A stretch of DNA of 64,000 bases from Brevibacillus parabrevis (GCF_003710905.1 NZ_RHHV01000012.1:620001-684000); one strand, 5' to 3'. Counted from the stretch's first letter, positions 27,038-35,606 are shown. The notes: a model not told the origin generated them from the letters alone. Translations and numbers: made by a program.

Positions 27038-27934
27038 ATGAAAAACTTCATGATCGGGCAATACGGGCATTTCGATCGGAAAAAGTACGAGCGAGACTTC
27101 CGCAAAGGATTTTATGGAATCGAAGCATGCCTGCTGCCTGCGGAAGAAGATCTTCGCTGCTTGCAGCGCGAAGCAGTGGCCAACGGTTTTCAGATTGGCG
27201 TTCATTTTCCGTTGCGGGCTGGTCAAGCGAAGCTGAGGGACGCGCTGTTTATGCACCCAGACGAAAAGGTTCGCGCAGAAGCATTTGCCCGGATTGTCGA
27301 CGAGCTGGACTACATGCGCGAAATCAAGCCCGCCTACGTCCTGTTCCACTACCCGAAGCCTGTCATTTTGGACGACCGTGTGGACTGGCAAAATTGGCGG
27401 TTCGCCGATCCGAGCGACTATGTTTTCGAATCGCAGTATCCGCTCGCCGCGTTTGAGGAAAAAAGCGAGCAATTGTTTGCCTGGCTTAAGGAAATGGGCG
27501 AGAAATATGCGTTTGTGCCTGTGCTGGAGTTTGACGCGCTCAATCGTTACGTATACGAAACCGATGTGTTGGAAGTTTTGCTGAACAAGTACCCGAAAAT
27601 CAAGCTGTGCCTCGATACGGGCCGATTGTTCGTCCAACAAAAAATCGACCCGTACTTCGACGCGAAGCGGGTCATTCAGAGCTATGCGAAATATGCCTGG
27701 AGTCTGCATCTTTGGACGATGAAAGCGACGGATACTTTTGCCTACAATCATTTTCCCGCCTTGCCGGAGTGCACAGCCGAGCAGGGCTGGGCGCCGATCG
27801 CAGACTATTTGCGCATCGTGCGGGACGAAAATCCGGATGTCAAAATTATGTTTGAACACCGCTCAGACTTGATTGACGACGAGCAGTTGAACATCTGCTA
27901 CGCGTGGGTGAATCAACTGCTGCCCGGCTCCTGA
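27038..27934 (+). CDS. TIM-barrel sugar-phosphate isomerase/epimerase-like protein
   Basis: The 298-residue product shows the alternating pattern of the xylose-isomerase-like TIM barrel: FYGIEACLLPAEED, FQIGVHFPLRAG, AYVLFHYPKPVI, FVPVLEFDALN, IKLCLDTGRLF, SLHLWTMK, VKIMFEHRSDL. His, Glu, Asp and His residues at strand ends match likely metal ligands. AAGGAG precedes the ATG. Substrate unknown. The 3' end overlaps the 3' end of the minus-strand toroid gene by about 20 bp. Confidence 0.75.
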   Translation: MKNFMIGQYGHFDRKKYERDFRKGFYGIEACLLPAEEDLRCLQREAVANGFQIGVHFPLRAGQAKLRDALFMHPDEKVRAEAFARIVDELDYMREIKPAYVLFHYPKPVILDDRVDWQNWRFADPSDYVFESQYPLAAFEEKSEQLFAWLKEMGEKYAFVPVLEFDALNRYVYETDVLEVLLNKYPKIKLCLDTGRLFVQQKIDPYFDAKRVIQSYAKYAWSLHLWTMKATDTFAYNHFPALPECTAEQGWAPIADYLRIVRDENPDVKIMFEHRSDLIDDEQLNICYAWVNQLLPGS

Positions 27935-28872
27935 TCGTCCAGCAGCAACTCGATGAATCTTCCTGCTTCGTGAATCAGCCAATACGGCAAACGTGGACCG
28001 TGTATGTACAGGTTTGTTGCGGCATCGAGCATCGTGCGGACGCGCTGCTCATCGCCAATCATGCGGGCGCAAACGCCCATGACCATCCACGGGTACATAT
28101 CGCCAGTGTCAAACGTGTCGAAGCGGGGGAATGCTTTCGTCATCCGCTGATACAGCATGGCGCCGATGTCCGGCTCACATAAGCCGTACACGATGGGAAA
28201 CGCCTGCGAGGTCACGTCCGGGTACCATTTTCTCCAGCCGGGATGCGAACGGTCGTACATGGCGAACGAGCGGCGAAGACGGCTGTACATGTTGGCAATT
28301 CCCGTCTTGCAGGCAACGGCGCGCACAGACGCTTCCCGGGCGAGTGCTTCCTTGCCGAGCAACGCAAACAAATAGCTGGCGTCATCCAGCCCTTTGGCAA
28401 CCTCGCAGTTGTCCATCAAATATTTGACGCGAAAAGAATGTTTGGCCCAGGTCAGCCCATCCTTTTGCTGCAACCGGGCGATGCCCCGGAACAAGTAAGC
28501 AAGCTGCTCCTGATTGGCGTACAGCCAGGAAGTGTCGCCACAACTTTCCACCCATTCGCTGACGAGACTGAAGTAAGTCGCATGGTAGCTGTCTTCGCTG
28601 TCGGCGGCTCCCGTGTCGATCTCTTGCCCGGAATCGAGACGAAAGTCGTTGATGTAGCCATTTTGGCTCAGATGCTGCAAATACCAGTCCAAATAGCGGC
28701 GCACCGCTTCCCGTTCCTGTAGCCGGACCAGCGAAATAAGGGCGAGGTTGGTAAAATACGGATTGATCTGATCCCGGTCAGGACCAAGGCGAAAAGCTCC
28801 GCTCGGAAGCTGGCAGGACAGGAGGTAATCTCGCTGGTGGGCAAGCAGAGCGTTGCGGGGCTCATCGAGCAT
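27913..28872 (-). CDS. Predicted (alpha/alpha) toroid enzyme, hypothetical
   Basis: The 319-residue product has repeated helix pairs with motifs such as CQLPSGAFRLGPDRDQINPYFTNLALISL, SYHATYFSLVSEW and ARLQQKDGLTW, the pattern of six-hairpin glycosidase or prenyltransferase-like toroids. No signal peptide. The start at 28872 has GGGAGGG upstream but at a long spacing. It lies 20 bp downstream of the DUF2515 gene on the same strand, so the two are likely co-transcribed. Catalytic activity and substrate are unknown. Confidence 0.65.
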   Translation of the reverse strand: MLDEPRNALLAHQRDYLLSCQLPSGAFRLGPDRDQINPYFTNLALISLVRLQEREAVRRYLDWYLQHLSQNGYINDFRLDSGQEIDTGAADSEDSYHATYFSLVSEWVESCGDTSWLYANQEQLAYLFRGIARLQQKDGLTWAKHSFRVKYLMDNCEVAKGLDDASYLFALLGKEALAREASVRAVACKTGIANMYSRLRRSFAMYDRSHPGWRKWYPDVTSQAFPIVYGLCEPDIGAMLYQRMTKAFPRFDTFDTGDMYPWMVMGVCARMIGDEQRVRTMLDAATNLYIHGPRLPYWLIHEAGRFIELLLDDQEPGSS

Positions 28873-28892
28873 GGCGGCATGCCCTCCCTTTT

Positions 28893-29951
28893 CTACGTGA
28901 TTGCTGTCACCAATTTTACGCCGTATTCGGTCCAGTGCAAAGCCCGTATGTACGCGTCCGTGTCGATCAGAGGCAGTTCGGCTTGCTTTTCCACTTCCAA
29001 TCGCCATTTCTCATCGCGAAACCAGTCGACGCCATCGGCAGGAGCGTGCTCGACATCTGCCCAGGCGGTTTGCAGCGCAGGGCTGTACAGCTTCGGTTTG
29101 CCAGAAATCAGGTTGTCGCCTTCCAGCCGCAGCTCATATCCGGTTTTTGTCTTTGCTTGCGGCAGGTGACGCGGGGTAAACAAGTGCGGCCAGTAGTCCG
29201 CGCGCGAGCCCGTATGGGGAATGCGTGTGCAAAACGTCACAATCTTGTCCAGCCGGTACGGATCGTCGAACAAGAGGCGGTAGAGCGTTTTTCCAATCGC
29301 GATCCGCTGGGTGAGTTCGGAAAAATGCTGCACGTTCAGGCCGACGATGTTCAACCTTTTGTCGGTCGGATGTGCTTTGTAAGGAAAGAGAATTTGATTG
29401 AGCGAAAACAGCGATTGCGTGAAAAATACATACGTCGAAAAAACGCGGTTCGTCGCAAGCGGCTTATGTACGACGCGCTGTTCGATATATTGCTGCTCGT
29501 TGACGATCAATGCGCGAGTGAGACGCGAGCTTTCCCGTGAAGCGAGAAACTCTTGCCAATACGAATGCATGAACAGAGATACGCCAAGAGGTTTCAACAG
29601 GGCGCTCAAGTCTTCCTGCCGCTGTTTCATCTGGGCATACAAGAGGAGTTGCGGGTAAGCATCGTGAAAAATGAGCCAGTTGCTTCTCTCCAACAACCAG
29701 AAAAAAGGCTTGATTTCTTGCGCATCCATGATCGCAGGAAGCCATTCGCCTTTTAGATCCGTCATATTCCAACCGCCATTTCGCGAGACGAGGTGGGCAA
29801 GCAAGGCCCAGTGAATCTCGGGATGCTCGCGGTAAAAATCAAGGTACGCTTGTGTCCGCGTGACATTGTTGCGATTGGCTCTCGCTGTTTGCCATCTGAT
29901 TTGCGCGACCAGTTCTTGTTTGTCCAAGGAAGAAATCGTGGTAGTCGTCAT
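28893..29951 (-). CDS. yppC: DUF2515 family protein (YppC)
   Basis: The 352-residue protein matches YppC/DUF2515 of Bacilli through RANRNNVTRTQAYLDFYREHPEIHW, LLAHLVSRNGGWNMTDLKGEWL and FWLLERSNWLIFHDAYPQLL. The function is unknown and no membrane segment is evident. AAGGAG lies upstream of the ATG at 29951. It forms a probable operon with the toroid-fold gene. The symbol is by homology to B. subtilis. Confidence 0.82.
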   Translation of the reverse strand: MTTTTISSLDKQELVAQIRWQTARANRNNVTRTQAYLDFYREHPEIHWALLAHLVSRNGGWNMTDLKGEWLPAIMDAQEIKPFFWLLERSNWLIFHDAYPQLLLYAQMKQRQEDLSALLKPLGVSLFMHSYWQEFLASRESSRLTRALIVNEQQYIEQRVVHKPLATNRVFSTYVFFTQSLFSLNQILFPYKAHPTDKRLNIVGLNVQHFSELTQRIAIGKTLYRLLFDDPYRLDKIVTFCTRIPHTGSRADYWPHLFTPRHLPQAKTKTGYELRLEGDNLISGKPKLYSPALQTAWADVEHAPADGVDWFRDEKWRLEVEKQAELPLIDTDAYIRALHWTEYGVKLVTAIT

Positions 29952-30010
29952 GAATGGGATAGCTCCTTGCCGTTTGTCCGAATACAGGGGGAGGGGGCCT
30001 CTCTGCGGTT

Positions 30011-30045
30011 AAAAAAAGCAGGTCATCAAAAAACGACCCGCTTTT
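30011..30045 (-). terminator. Terminator of the 46-residue gene
   Basis: On the minus strand AAAAGCGGGTC pairs with GACCTGCTTTT (one G-T pair), followed by further T residues. Confidence 0.75.
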
Positions 30046-30048
30046 GAT

Positions 30049-30189
30049 TCAGCCAATCATTTCGAGAACAAGAAGCCGCACCATCAGTTTTTCCTTGGCT
30101 TCTTCCCACGACTTGGCGAAGATGACTACATGCTCCGACTGGAACTGGGCTTCCGCGACAAACATGCCGTCCTGTTCGTAAATGTTCAT
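30049..30189 (-). CDS. Small conserved-looking protein, 46 residues
   Basis: MNIYEQDGMFVAEAQFQSEHVVIFAKSWEEAKEKLMVRLLVLEMIG: two or three beta strands followed by a helix, reminiscent of the HicB-like fold, but with no toxin partner. AAAGGA lies nine bases before the ATG and a terminator follows directly. Family not recognised. Confidence 0.6.
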   Translation of the reverse strand: MNIYEQDGMFVAEAQFQSEHVVIFAKSWEEAKEKLMVRLLVLEMIG

Positions 30190-30290
30190 AGAAGATCGTC
30201 CTTTCCGCTGCCTTTCAAGCATTGTATGCTATCATGAGAGAGTTGATGCATACAAAAGTGCTGGAAAAACAATGCAGGAGCGTGAACACG

Positions 30291-30599
30291 GTGAGAATCA
30301 AGCTGACGAAAGAAGCGGTAGACCAATTGCAAAAAGCGACGCGGCCTGTTCGCATTAGCGGTGAACTGGTAGGCGGCTGCGGAATGACCGTGGAATATTC
30401 GCTTTGGCTGGATGAAGCAACTCCAAATGACCAGGTGATGCAGGTCGAAGCGATGACTTTGCTGATTGATGCGGAGACGATCGGCTACATCGACTCGGAT
30501 TCCTTGACGATCGATTATCGGGCACAGCAAGGGTTTCGGCTCGTGACCCCGCAGCAAATTTTGGCGTACGGCCTTACGTTGAAAGAGCGCTGGGGTTGA
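30291..30599 (+). CDS. IscA/YqkB-like iron-sulfur biosynthesis family protein
   Basis: The 102-residue product (VRIKLTKEAVDQLQK...RISGELVGGCGMTVEYSLWLDEA...IDAETIGYIDSDSLTIDYRAQQGFRLV) fits the HesB/IscA fold. Only one cysteine is present, in GGCGM; the C-terminal CxC pair of true scaffolds is absent, as in YqkB-type members. The GTG at 30291 has GCAGGAG ten bases upstream; a GTG at 30282 is too close. A role in iron-sulfur metabolism is only suggested by the family. Confidence 0.65.
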   Translation: MRIKLTKEAVDQLQKATRPVRISGELVGGCGMTVEYSLWLDEATPNDQVMQVEAMTLLIDAETIGYIDSDSLTIDYRAQQGFRLVTPQQILAYGLTLKERWG

Positions 30600-30616
30600 C
30601 CCGTTCGCTTTCCGTT

Positions 30617-31066
30617 TTACTTGGGCAAAAATTGCAGGAGAAAAGCGAGCATTCCGGCGGCGATCAGCGGGCCGACGGCGACTCCGCGGAAAAAGGTGAC
30701 GCCGATGATCGTTCCCAGCAACAAGCCCGTGACAATGAGCGGATTGCCGGACATCAGATCGGTTCCTTTTCCCGCCAGGTAGGCGACAAACACCCCCATG
30801 ATGATCGCCAGAATCGTATGCCAATGGGTGAACAGGGCAAGCACGGAAGCCGGATTGACTTTTCCGCTTGCGAGCGGCGCGAGAATGCCGATGGTCAAGA
30901 TGATAATGCCTACTTGCAAGCCATGCTGCTCAAGCAGCGGGAAATAGCGTTCGAGCGAAAACAGCCGCATCAAAAGCAGGATGGCTACGGCGATCGAGAC
31001 GGTCGCGTTATTGCCGACGATGCCGAGCGCAAGCAAGAGGAGCAGAGTGAGGTTAATGACATCCAT
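30617..31066 (-). CDS. DUF441 (YeaL/YtwI) membrane protein
   Basis: A 149-residue protein with four or five membrane segments: INLTLLLLLALGIVGNNATVSIAVAILLLMRL, HGLQVGIIILTIGILAPLASGK and GNPLIVTGLLLGTIIGVTFFRGVAVGPLIAAG are typical of DUF441. Starting at the ATG at 31066 gives the usual family length of about 150, although its ribosome binding site is weak; an upstream GTG at 31117 would add 17 residues. Function unknown. Confidence 0.85.
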   Translation of the reverse strand: MDVINLTLLLLLALGIVGNNATVSIAVAILLLMRLFSLERYFPLLEQHGLQVGIIILTIGILAPLASGKVNPASVLALFTHWHTILAIIMGVFVAYLAGKGTDLMSGNPLIVTGLLLGTIIGVTFFRGVAVGPLIAAGMLAFLLQFLPK

Positions 31067-31137
31067 GCTGGTTGTGCCCGCTTTCGTTTTTGCCAGTAGT
31101 ATATCCAGATGGGGCACGGCTTGTGTTGCCGCATACG

Positions 31138-31182
31138 AAAAAAGAGATCAGGCATGGCAGCAGCATGCACGGATCTCTTTTT
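31138..31182 (-). terminator. Terminator of the DUF1811 gene
   Basis: AAAAAGAGATC and GATCTCTTTTT form an 11-bp stem with T and A tracts; likely active on the minus strand. Confidence 0.85.
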
Positions 31183-31184
31183 GC

Positions 31185-31496
31185 TTAGTCGAACCAAAGT
31201 TCCAGCATCCCTACCGGAAAGCCTGTCTGCTCATCCGAATCAGGGAAGCGTCCCCAGGCGAATACACCGTTGAAATAATCAATCGTAAATGGCTGGTCGT
31301 ATTCGGCAACGCTGTATTTTCCGCCAATGCGAAATTCTTTCGTCCCCAAATAATACGACTTGGCCATGAAATACTTTTGCGTAATGATGGCAAGCTGGGA
31401 CTCGTCACCCAGTTTCTTTTTCTCCTTGGCTTCCACGTGCAGGCGTTCCATCTCTTCCTGCAGCTCAGCGAGTGTCATTTGACTGTACAAGCGCAA
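31185..31496 (-). CDS. yfhH: DUF1811 (YfhH-like) protein
   Basis: The 103-residue product (RLYSQMTLAELQEEMERL..., YFMAKSYYLG, FTIDYFNGVFAWGRFP) matches YfhH/DUF1811, an SH3-like-fold family of Bacilli with unknown function. The start is a TTG at 31496, seven bases from AAAGGAGG. Monocistronic. Confidence 0.82.
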   Translation of the reverse strand: MRLYSQMTLAELQEEMERLHVEAKEKKKLGDESQLAIITQKYFMAKSYYLGTKEFRIGGKYSVAEYDQPFTIDYFNGVFAWGRFPDSDEQTGFPVGMLELWFD

Positions 31497-31591
31497 CGGA
31501 CTGCCTCCTTTCCCTACAGGTATATTGTAACAAAAGACAGGGGAAAAGGCGATGGATGGAGAAGTACGAGAGAACGAATGGAGGGAACATC

Positions 31592-32356
31592 ATGACGAGA
31601 TTTGATTTGACAGGCAAAAAAGCGATCGTAACAGGCGCTGGACGAGGCATCGGAAAAGCATTGGCGATCGGCTTGGCCGAGGCGGGCGCGGCGGTAGCCG
31701 TTGTCGCGCGCACAGAAGCGGACTTGCAGGAAGTGGTCCAGGAGATTCAGGCAAGCGGGGGAGCGGCTACGCCGATTACAGCCGATTTGACCGAGGCAGG
31801 TGCAGCAGAAAAAGTAGTGGCCGAGACGCTGGAGACACTGGGCGGCCTGCATATTTTGGTCAATAACGCCGGGATGAACATTCGCAAAAAAGCGCATGAG
31901 GTCAACGAGGAAGAATGGGATCGGGTTGTCGATCTGAATTTGAAGGGAGCGTTTTTTCTCAGTCAGGCGGCCGGAAAAGTCATGTGTGAACAGCGCTACG
32001 GGCGGATTGTGAATATCGCATCCGTGGCTGGACTTGTTGCGCTGCGCACGGGAGTCGCTTATGGGGCGAGCAAAGCGGGTGTCATCCAGATGACGAGAGT
32101 GCTTGCGTTGGAATGGAGCAAATTCGGCGTGAATGTCAACGCGATCGCACCTTGGTATTTCCGCACGCCGCTGACGGAAGCGTTGCTCGACGATGAAGCT
32201 TTTTTGCAAGAAGTGCTGCAGCGGACGCCGAGCGGAAGAATTGGCGATGTCGAAGATTTGGTTGGTCCTGCGATTTTTCTCGCTTCGGATGCGGCCAGTT
32301 ACATATCGGGGCAAACGATTGCGGTCGATGGCGGAATGTCGGTCTACGGCTTCTAG
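31592..32356 (+). CDS. Short-chain dehydrogenase/reductase
   Basis: A 254-residue classical SDR: cofactor motif TGAGRGIG (14-21), NNAG (91-94), and the catalytic Ser144, Tyr157, Lys161 (YGASKAG). The C-terminus GQTIAVDGGMSVYGF is typical of gluconate 5-dehydrogenase and FabG-like enzymes. The Arg/Thr after strand 2 (ARTEAD) suggests NADP. The ATG at 31592 is six bases after GGAGGG. The substrate is not determined. Confidence 0.88.
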   Translation: MTRFDLTGKKAIVTGAGRGIGKALAIGLAEAGAAVAVVARTEADLQEVVQEIQASGGAATPITADLTEAGAAEKVVAETLETLGGLHILVNNAGMNIRKKAHEVNEEEWDRVVDLNLKGAFFLSQAAGKVMCEQRYGRIVNIASVAGLVALRTGVAYGASKAGVIQMTRVLALEWSKFGVNVNAIAPWYFRTPLTEALLDDEAFLQEVLQRTPSGRIGDVEDLVGPAIFLASDAASYISGQTIAVDGGMSVYGF

Positions 32357-32377
32357 CGCGAAAAGGAGAGAACCAGC

Positions 32378-32455
32378 ATGAATAAGGCAAATAGCAAAAA
32401 AAGGGGCATTCCCGGCGTGGGAATGCCTAATTATTGGGGGCGATTGAGAAAATGA
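32378..32455 (+). CDS. Candidate 25-residue basic peptide behind the SDR gene
   Basis: ATG at 32378 is seven bases after AAAGGAGAG (32362-32370). The encoded peptide starts MNKANSKKRGIPGVG and ends in a Trp- and Arg-containing tail with net charge about +7. A 9-bp hairpin lies within it. It starts 21 bp after the SDR stop. The strong ribosome binding site is the main evidence; chance is not excluded. The following 238 bp to the next gene are AT-rich and hold no evident gene. Confidence 0.4.
   Translation: MNKANSKKRGIPGVGMPNYWGRLRK
32393..32427 (-). terminator. Hairpin, probable minus-strand terminator
   Basis: GGCATTCCC and GGGAATGCC form a perfect 9-bp stem. On the minus strand it is followed by CCTTTTTTT, so it can end transcripts from the cell-wall hydrolase gene; it also lies inside the small plus-strand ORF. 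Confidence 0.6.
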
Positions 32456-32693
32456 ACGATTGGCGCACATGACCGGATTGCTCTCACCCAACACAGTCAA
32501 TAGCCAGCTACTGTTAGCGTAGGCATATTTAGATGGAAAAATCGATCTACCCATGCTTACGTTAAAGAAGTCATTCTAGGAAGAACATCGAACTTTTTCT
32601 CAATGCGTTGAAAAAGTGCTTACAATGAAAAGATAACAGACAAAAGTAAAGTCGCAATAAAATAAAAATAAATCATTATTAAATTTTTCGGCG

Positions 32694-33332
32694 TTATCGG
32701 GCGAAGCGGTGATTTCCGATCACGACCGTTTGGGGCCTGGACCAAATCCATTTGGATGTTGCGGTATCAGGATTGAAAAAATAAAGGGAACCGTTTGTCG
32801 GATCCTTTCCATTCACTGCATCCGCGACAGCCTTTCTGACGCTCTCGTTCGTTCTCGACGAGAGTCTGCCGTTTTGGACAGGCGAGAATGCGTTGGGAGC
32901 AAAAATAACCTCCCGCACCGTATTTGGAAATTGTGATGAAGCTACCCGATTCAATACGACAGCAGCAATCGCTACTTGTCCTTCATACGGTTCACCCCGG
33001 CCTTCCGCATATACCAACCGGGCAAGCAGTTCCATATCCCTATCTGAAATTTTTACGTTTCCATGGCGAATCACTTTGCGGCGATCATCTCGACTGACTT
33101 GGATATGATCGCGTTTTGCTTGCGTTTGAGGGATAGACATTTTTGTTTGCTTCTTGGCTGTCGGCACAGGTGCTGTTGCTGTTTGGACTACATCTGCCAG
33201 AGCGGACGCGGACGGCGTTCCCTTTGAATGAGGTGCCATTGCGCTCGTCGGCGTGACGAACAGGCAGAGAAGAAGCAAGGCAAAACTGTTGAGAAAGAAG
33301 AAAAAGCGCGTTCGCGCTTCTCGTGTCTTCAT
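32694..33332 (-). CDS. Secreted cell-wall hydrolase (SleB/CwlJ/YkvT family)
   Basis: The 212-residue protein has a signal peptide (FFFFLNSFALLLLCLFVTPTSAMA) and a C-terminal Hydrolase_2 domain: ELLARLVYAEGRGEPYEGQVAIAAVVLNRV with the likely catalytic Glu110, NAFSPVQNGRL, and GSLYFFNP. This family includes the cortex-lytic lytic transglycosylase SleB and CwlJ. It lacks the SleB N-terminal PG-binding domain, so it resembles YkvT-type enzymes. The ATG at 33332 is preceded by AAAGGAGT. A role in spore cortex or vegetative wall turnover cannot be separated from sequence alone. Confidence 0.85.
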   Translation of the reverse strand: MKTREARTRFFFFLNSFALLLLCLFVTPTSAMAPHSKGTPSASALADVVQTATAPVPTAKKQTKMSIPQTQAKRDHIQVSRDDRRKVIRHGNVKISDRDMELLARLVYAEGRGEPYEGQVAIAAVVLNRVASSQFPNTVREVIFAPNAFSPVQNGRLSSRTNESVRKAVADAVNGKDPTNGSLYFFNPDTATSKWIWSRPQTVVIGNHRFAR

Positions 33333-33521
33333 GGTAAGAACCACTCCTTTTCGCTTTTTGCTTTTGTGTGCGGAAGCGAATCGGGTCTTTTGCAAGTCTA
33401 GCGACAATGTATGCGAAGTGCAAGAGGAAATTGGTTCCATAGGACTATTTACTGTCTGGAAGAGATGGATGAATACAGGGGAGAAGAAGACGAGGGGAGC
33501 GGAAAAAATCTTGTTTTTGCA

Positions 33522-33556
33522 AGGAAAAACACCACTGCGCATAGACAGTGGTGTTT
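33522..33556 (-). terminator. Terminator of the lipoprotein cyclophilin gene
   Basis: AAACACCACTG pairs with CAGTGGTGTTT over 11 bp, followed on the minus strand by TTCC. Confidence 0.85.
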
Positions 33557-33578
33557 GGTGTGAGCTAGTCACAAAGGC

Positions 33579-34274
33579 TTATTTTTCCGTAATCGTAATT
33601 GTATTGATTTTGATCGTTTGCTCTGGAGAGCTGGGTTCATTTGTTTGCGGGTTCGGTTTCACTTTTGTGGCTGCGATTTTTTGCACGACGTCCATGCCAC
33701 CCACGACTTTTCCGAAAATCGTGTAATTTGGCGCGTTTTCCAAACCTTCTACATCTTTTCCCGACCCGATGAAAAATTGGCTGCCGTTTGTGTTTGCTCC
33801 GGCGTTTGCCATCGCAACAACGCCAGGCTCGTACTTGTGGCCGTTTTTCAACTCATCCTGGAACGTGTAGCCCGGGCCGCCAACTCCGATTCCCAGCGGA
33901 TCGCCGGTCTGAATCATGAAATTTTGGATCACGCGGTGGAAAATAACGCCGTCATAAAACTTGTCTTTGGCCAAAAAGACGAAGTTGTTGACAGTGACAG
34001 GCGCGTCTTTGGCGAACAAATCAATCGTGATGTCGCCCATCGTCGTAGAGATTTTCGCTTGGTAGGACTTGTTTTTGTCGATCTGCATGTCAGGGGCTTT
34101 CTCGTACTTCTTTTCCCCGGTAGGAGCAACAGGTTGGGAAGGCTCATTGGAGCCAGGTTTTTCAGTTGGCGCAGTCGGTTGTGTCGGAGCGGTTTCGTTT
34201 TTCGCACTGGAACAACCCGCGACCAAGGCGATTGCCATCAGACATGTGAACAGGGTCATGAAAAACTTTTTCAT
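33579..34274 (-). CDS. Cyclophilin-type peptidyl-prolyl isomerase lipoprotein
   Basis: A 231-residue lipoprotein: signal with lipobox LVAGC (Cys21), Pro/Thr-rich spacer, then a cyclophilin domain with FHRVIQNFMIQTGDPLG, GGPGYTFQDEL, GVVAMANAGANTNGSQFFI and NYTIFGKVVGGMDVV. It should assist folding of secreted proteins at the outer face of the membrane. GGAAGGTG lies upstream of the ATG at 34274. An extended -10 promoter is present upstream. Confidence 0.92.
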   Translation of the reverse strand: MKKFFMTLFTCLMAIALVAGCSSAKNETAPTQPTAPTEKPGSNEPSQPVAPTGEKKYEKAPDMQIDKNKSYQAKISTTMGDITIDLFAKDAPVTVNNFVFLAKDKFYDGVIFHRVIQNFMIQTGDPLGIGVGGPGYTFQDELKNGHKYEPGVVAMANAGANTNGSQFFIGSGKDVEGLENAPNYTIFGKVVGGMDVVQKIAATKVKPNPQTNEPSSPEQTIKINTITITEK

Positions 34275-34322
34275 CTTGTGCACCTTCCTTTGTTTCTTGC
34301 CATTAGGGTGGTTCGGTTTCGA

Positions 34323-34353
34323 ATTATAGCATAAATGGACAGGCAAATGCCAA
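34323..34353 (-). promoter_or_regulatory. Promoter of the cyclophilin gene
   Basis: Minus-strand TGCTATAAT (-10 at 34328-34323, extended) with TTGGCA (34353-34348) 19 bp upstream. Confidence 0.5.
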
Positions 34354-34400
34354 TCGGGTAGTCTGTCCCGCTTGTGGCGTGGTATGATGGGAGGAAAAGG

Positions 34401-35558
34401 GTGATTGATGTGGGAGAACGGTTCGAAACAGCTACGGTACATATTGGGCATTCACCTTTGAAACAGGTAACAAGCAAGTCTACGCCGATCTATCAGACAT
34501 CTGTTTTTGCCTTCGACGGCTTGGAGGAAGTAGAAAAATATTACGCTGGTGAAGGCGAATATTTGTATACGCGAAACGGCAATCCCAATCAGGTAGAACT
34601 GGCTGATGCCATCGCCCGGCTCGAACAGGCAGAGGCTGGAGTCAGTGCGGCTTCCGGCATGGGAGCGATCATGGCTGGCCTGCTTTCGATTCTTTCCCCT
34701 GGCGATCACGTACTCGCATCGCATGAAATATACGGGGGCACTTACGCTCTTTTGCATAAGGAATTGTCGCGGTTCGGCATCGAGCTGGAGTGCATTGTAC
34801 TGGATCAGGGCACCAGGCTGAGCGATCATGTCCGCCCGGCGACGAAGCTGTTTTTCCTGGAGACGATTACGAATCCGTTGCTCACGGTTGTCGACTTGCC
34901 GCAGTGGATTCGTCAGGCGAAAGAACTCGGTCTGACTGTCATGGTCGACAACACGTTTGCCACGCCTTATTTGGTGCAGCCAATCGCGTTTGGCGCCGAT
35001 CTCGTTGTTCACAGCGGAACCAAGTACATCGGTGGACACAGTGACGTTACGTGCGGTGTTCTGGTCGGGAACCGTGCCCTGGTGAAACGCGCAGCCGAAA
35101 TCGTCGTCAATTACGGTGCGTCCCTCAGTCCGTTCGAAGCTTGGTTGACGGCGCGCGGTCTGAAAACATTGGCAGTGCGAATGGAACGGCAGTGCGACAA
35201 TGCAAAGGAAGTGGCCCGTTTCTTGCAAAGCCATCCTGCTGTTAGCCGCGTCTACTATCCGAGCGACGAAGCGACTTCCTTTTTCACAAGGCAAAAGCAA
35301 GGGGCGATGGTTTCCTTCACGCTCAAGGAAGAGAGCAAGATTTACGACTTTTACCGCGCACTGGATTGGATTCAATTCGCGCCATCTTTGGCTGGAGTAG
35401 AGACGAGTGTGTCCCATCCGGTTACGACTTCGCACCGGGCGTTTACCGAGGAGCAGAGACTGGCGACCGGAATTACGATGGGACTGGTGCGCATGTCTGT
35501 AGGGATCGAAGCGGTCGACGACATTGTCAGCGAGCTTTCCCGTGCTTTAAGGAATTAA
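34401..35558 (+). CDS. Cys/Met metabolism PLP enzyme (cystathionine gamma-synthase/lyase type)
   Basis: A 385-residue PLP enzyme of the trans-sulfuration family: YTRNGNPNQVELADAIARLE, SGMGAIMAGLLSIL, TITNPLLTVVDLP, MVDNTFATPYLVQPIAFGAD and the Schiff-base Lys208 in HSGTKYIGGHSD. The family includes cystathionine gamma-synthase, cystathionine lyases and methionine gamma-lyase, which cannot be told apart reliably here. GTG at 34401 follows GGAGGAAA; GTG at 34410 is an alternative. No S-box riboswitch lies in the short upstream region. Confidence 0.88.
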   Translation: MIDVGERFETATVHIGHSPLKQVTSKSTPIYQTSVFAFDGLEEVEKYYAGEGEYLYTRNGNPNQVELADAIARLEQAEAGVSAASGMGAIMAGLLSILSPGDHVLASHEIYGGTYALLHKELSRFGIELECIVLDQGTRLSDHVRPATKLFFLETITNPLLTVVDLPQWIRQAKELGLTVMVDNTFATPYLVQPIAFGADLVVHSGTKYIGGHSDVTCGVLVGNRALVKRAAEIVVNYGASLSPFEAWLTARGLKTLAVRMERQCDNAKEVARFLQSHPAVSRVYYPSDEATSFFTRQKQGAMVSFTLKEESKIYDFYRALDWIQFAPSLAGVETSVSHPVTTSHRAFTEEQRLATGITMGLVRMSVGIEAVDDIVSELSRALRN

Positions 35559-35578
35559 TTGAAAAAAGCAGGGAACCT

Positions 35579-35606
35579 TGTAACTTCTTGGCGGGCTTAT
35601 CGTATA
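35579..35606 (+). promoter_or_regulatory. ECF-type promoter upstream of the sigma-factor gene
   Basis: TGTAAC (35579-35584), 16 bp, then CGTATA (35601-35606). This matches the Bacillus ECF pattern (TGAAAC or TGTAAC, 16-17 bp, CGTA or CGTC), so the operon probably activates itself. Confidence 0.6.

Noticed and set aside
34275..34400. S-box (SAM) riboswitch before the Cys/Met PLP enzyme
   Set aside because: Only 126 bp of shared divergent promoter DNA is available and no S-box core is seen.
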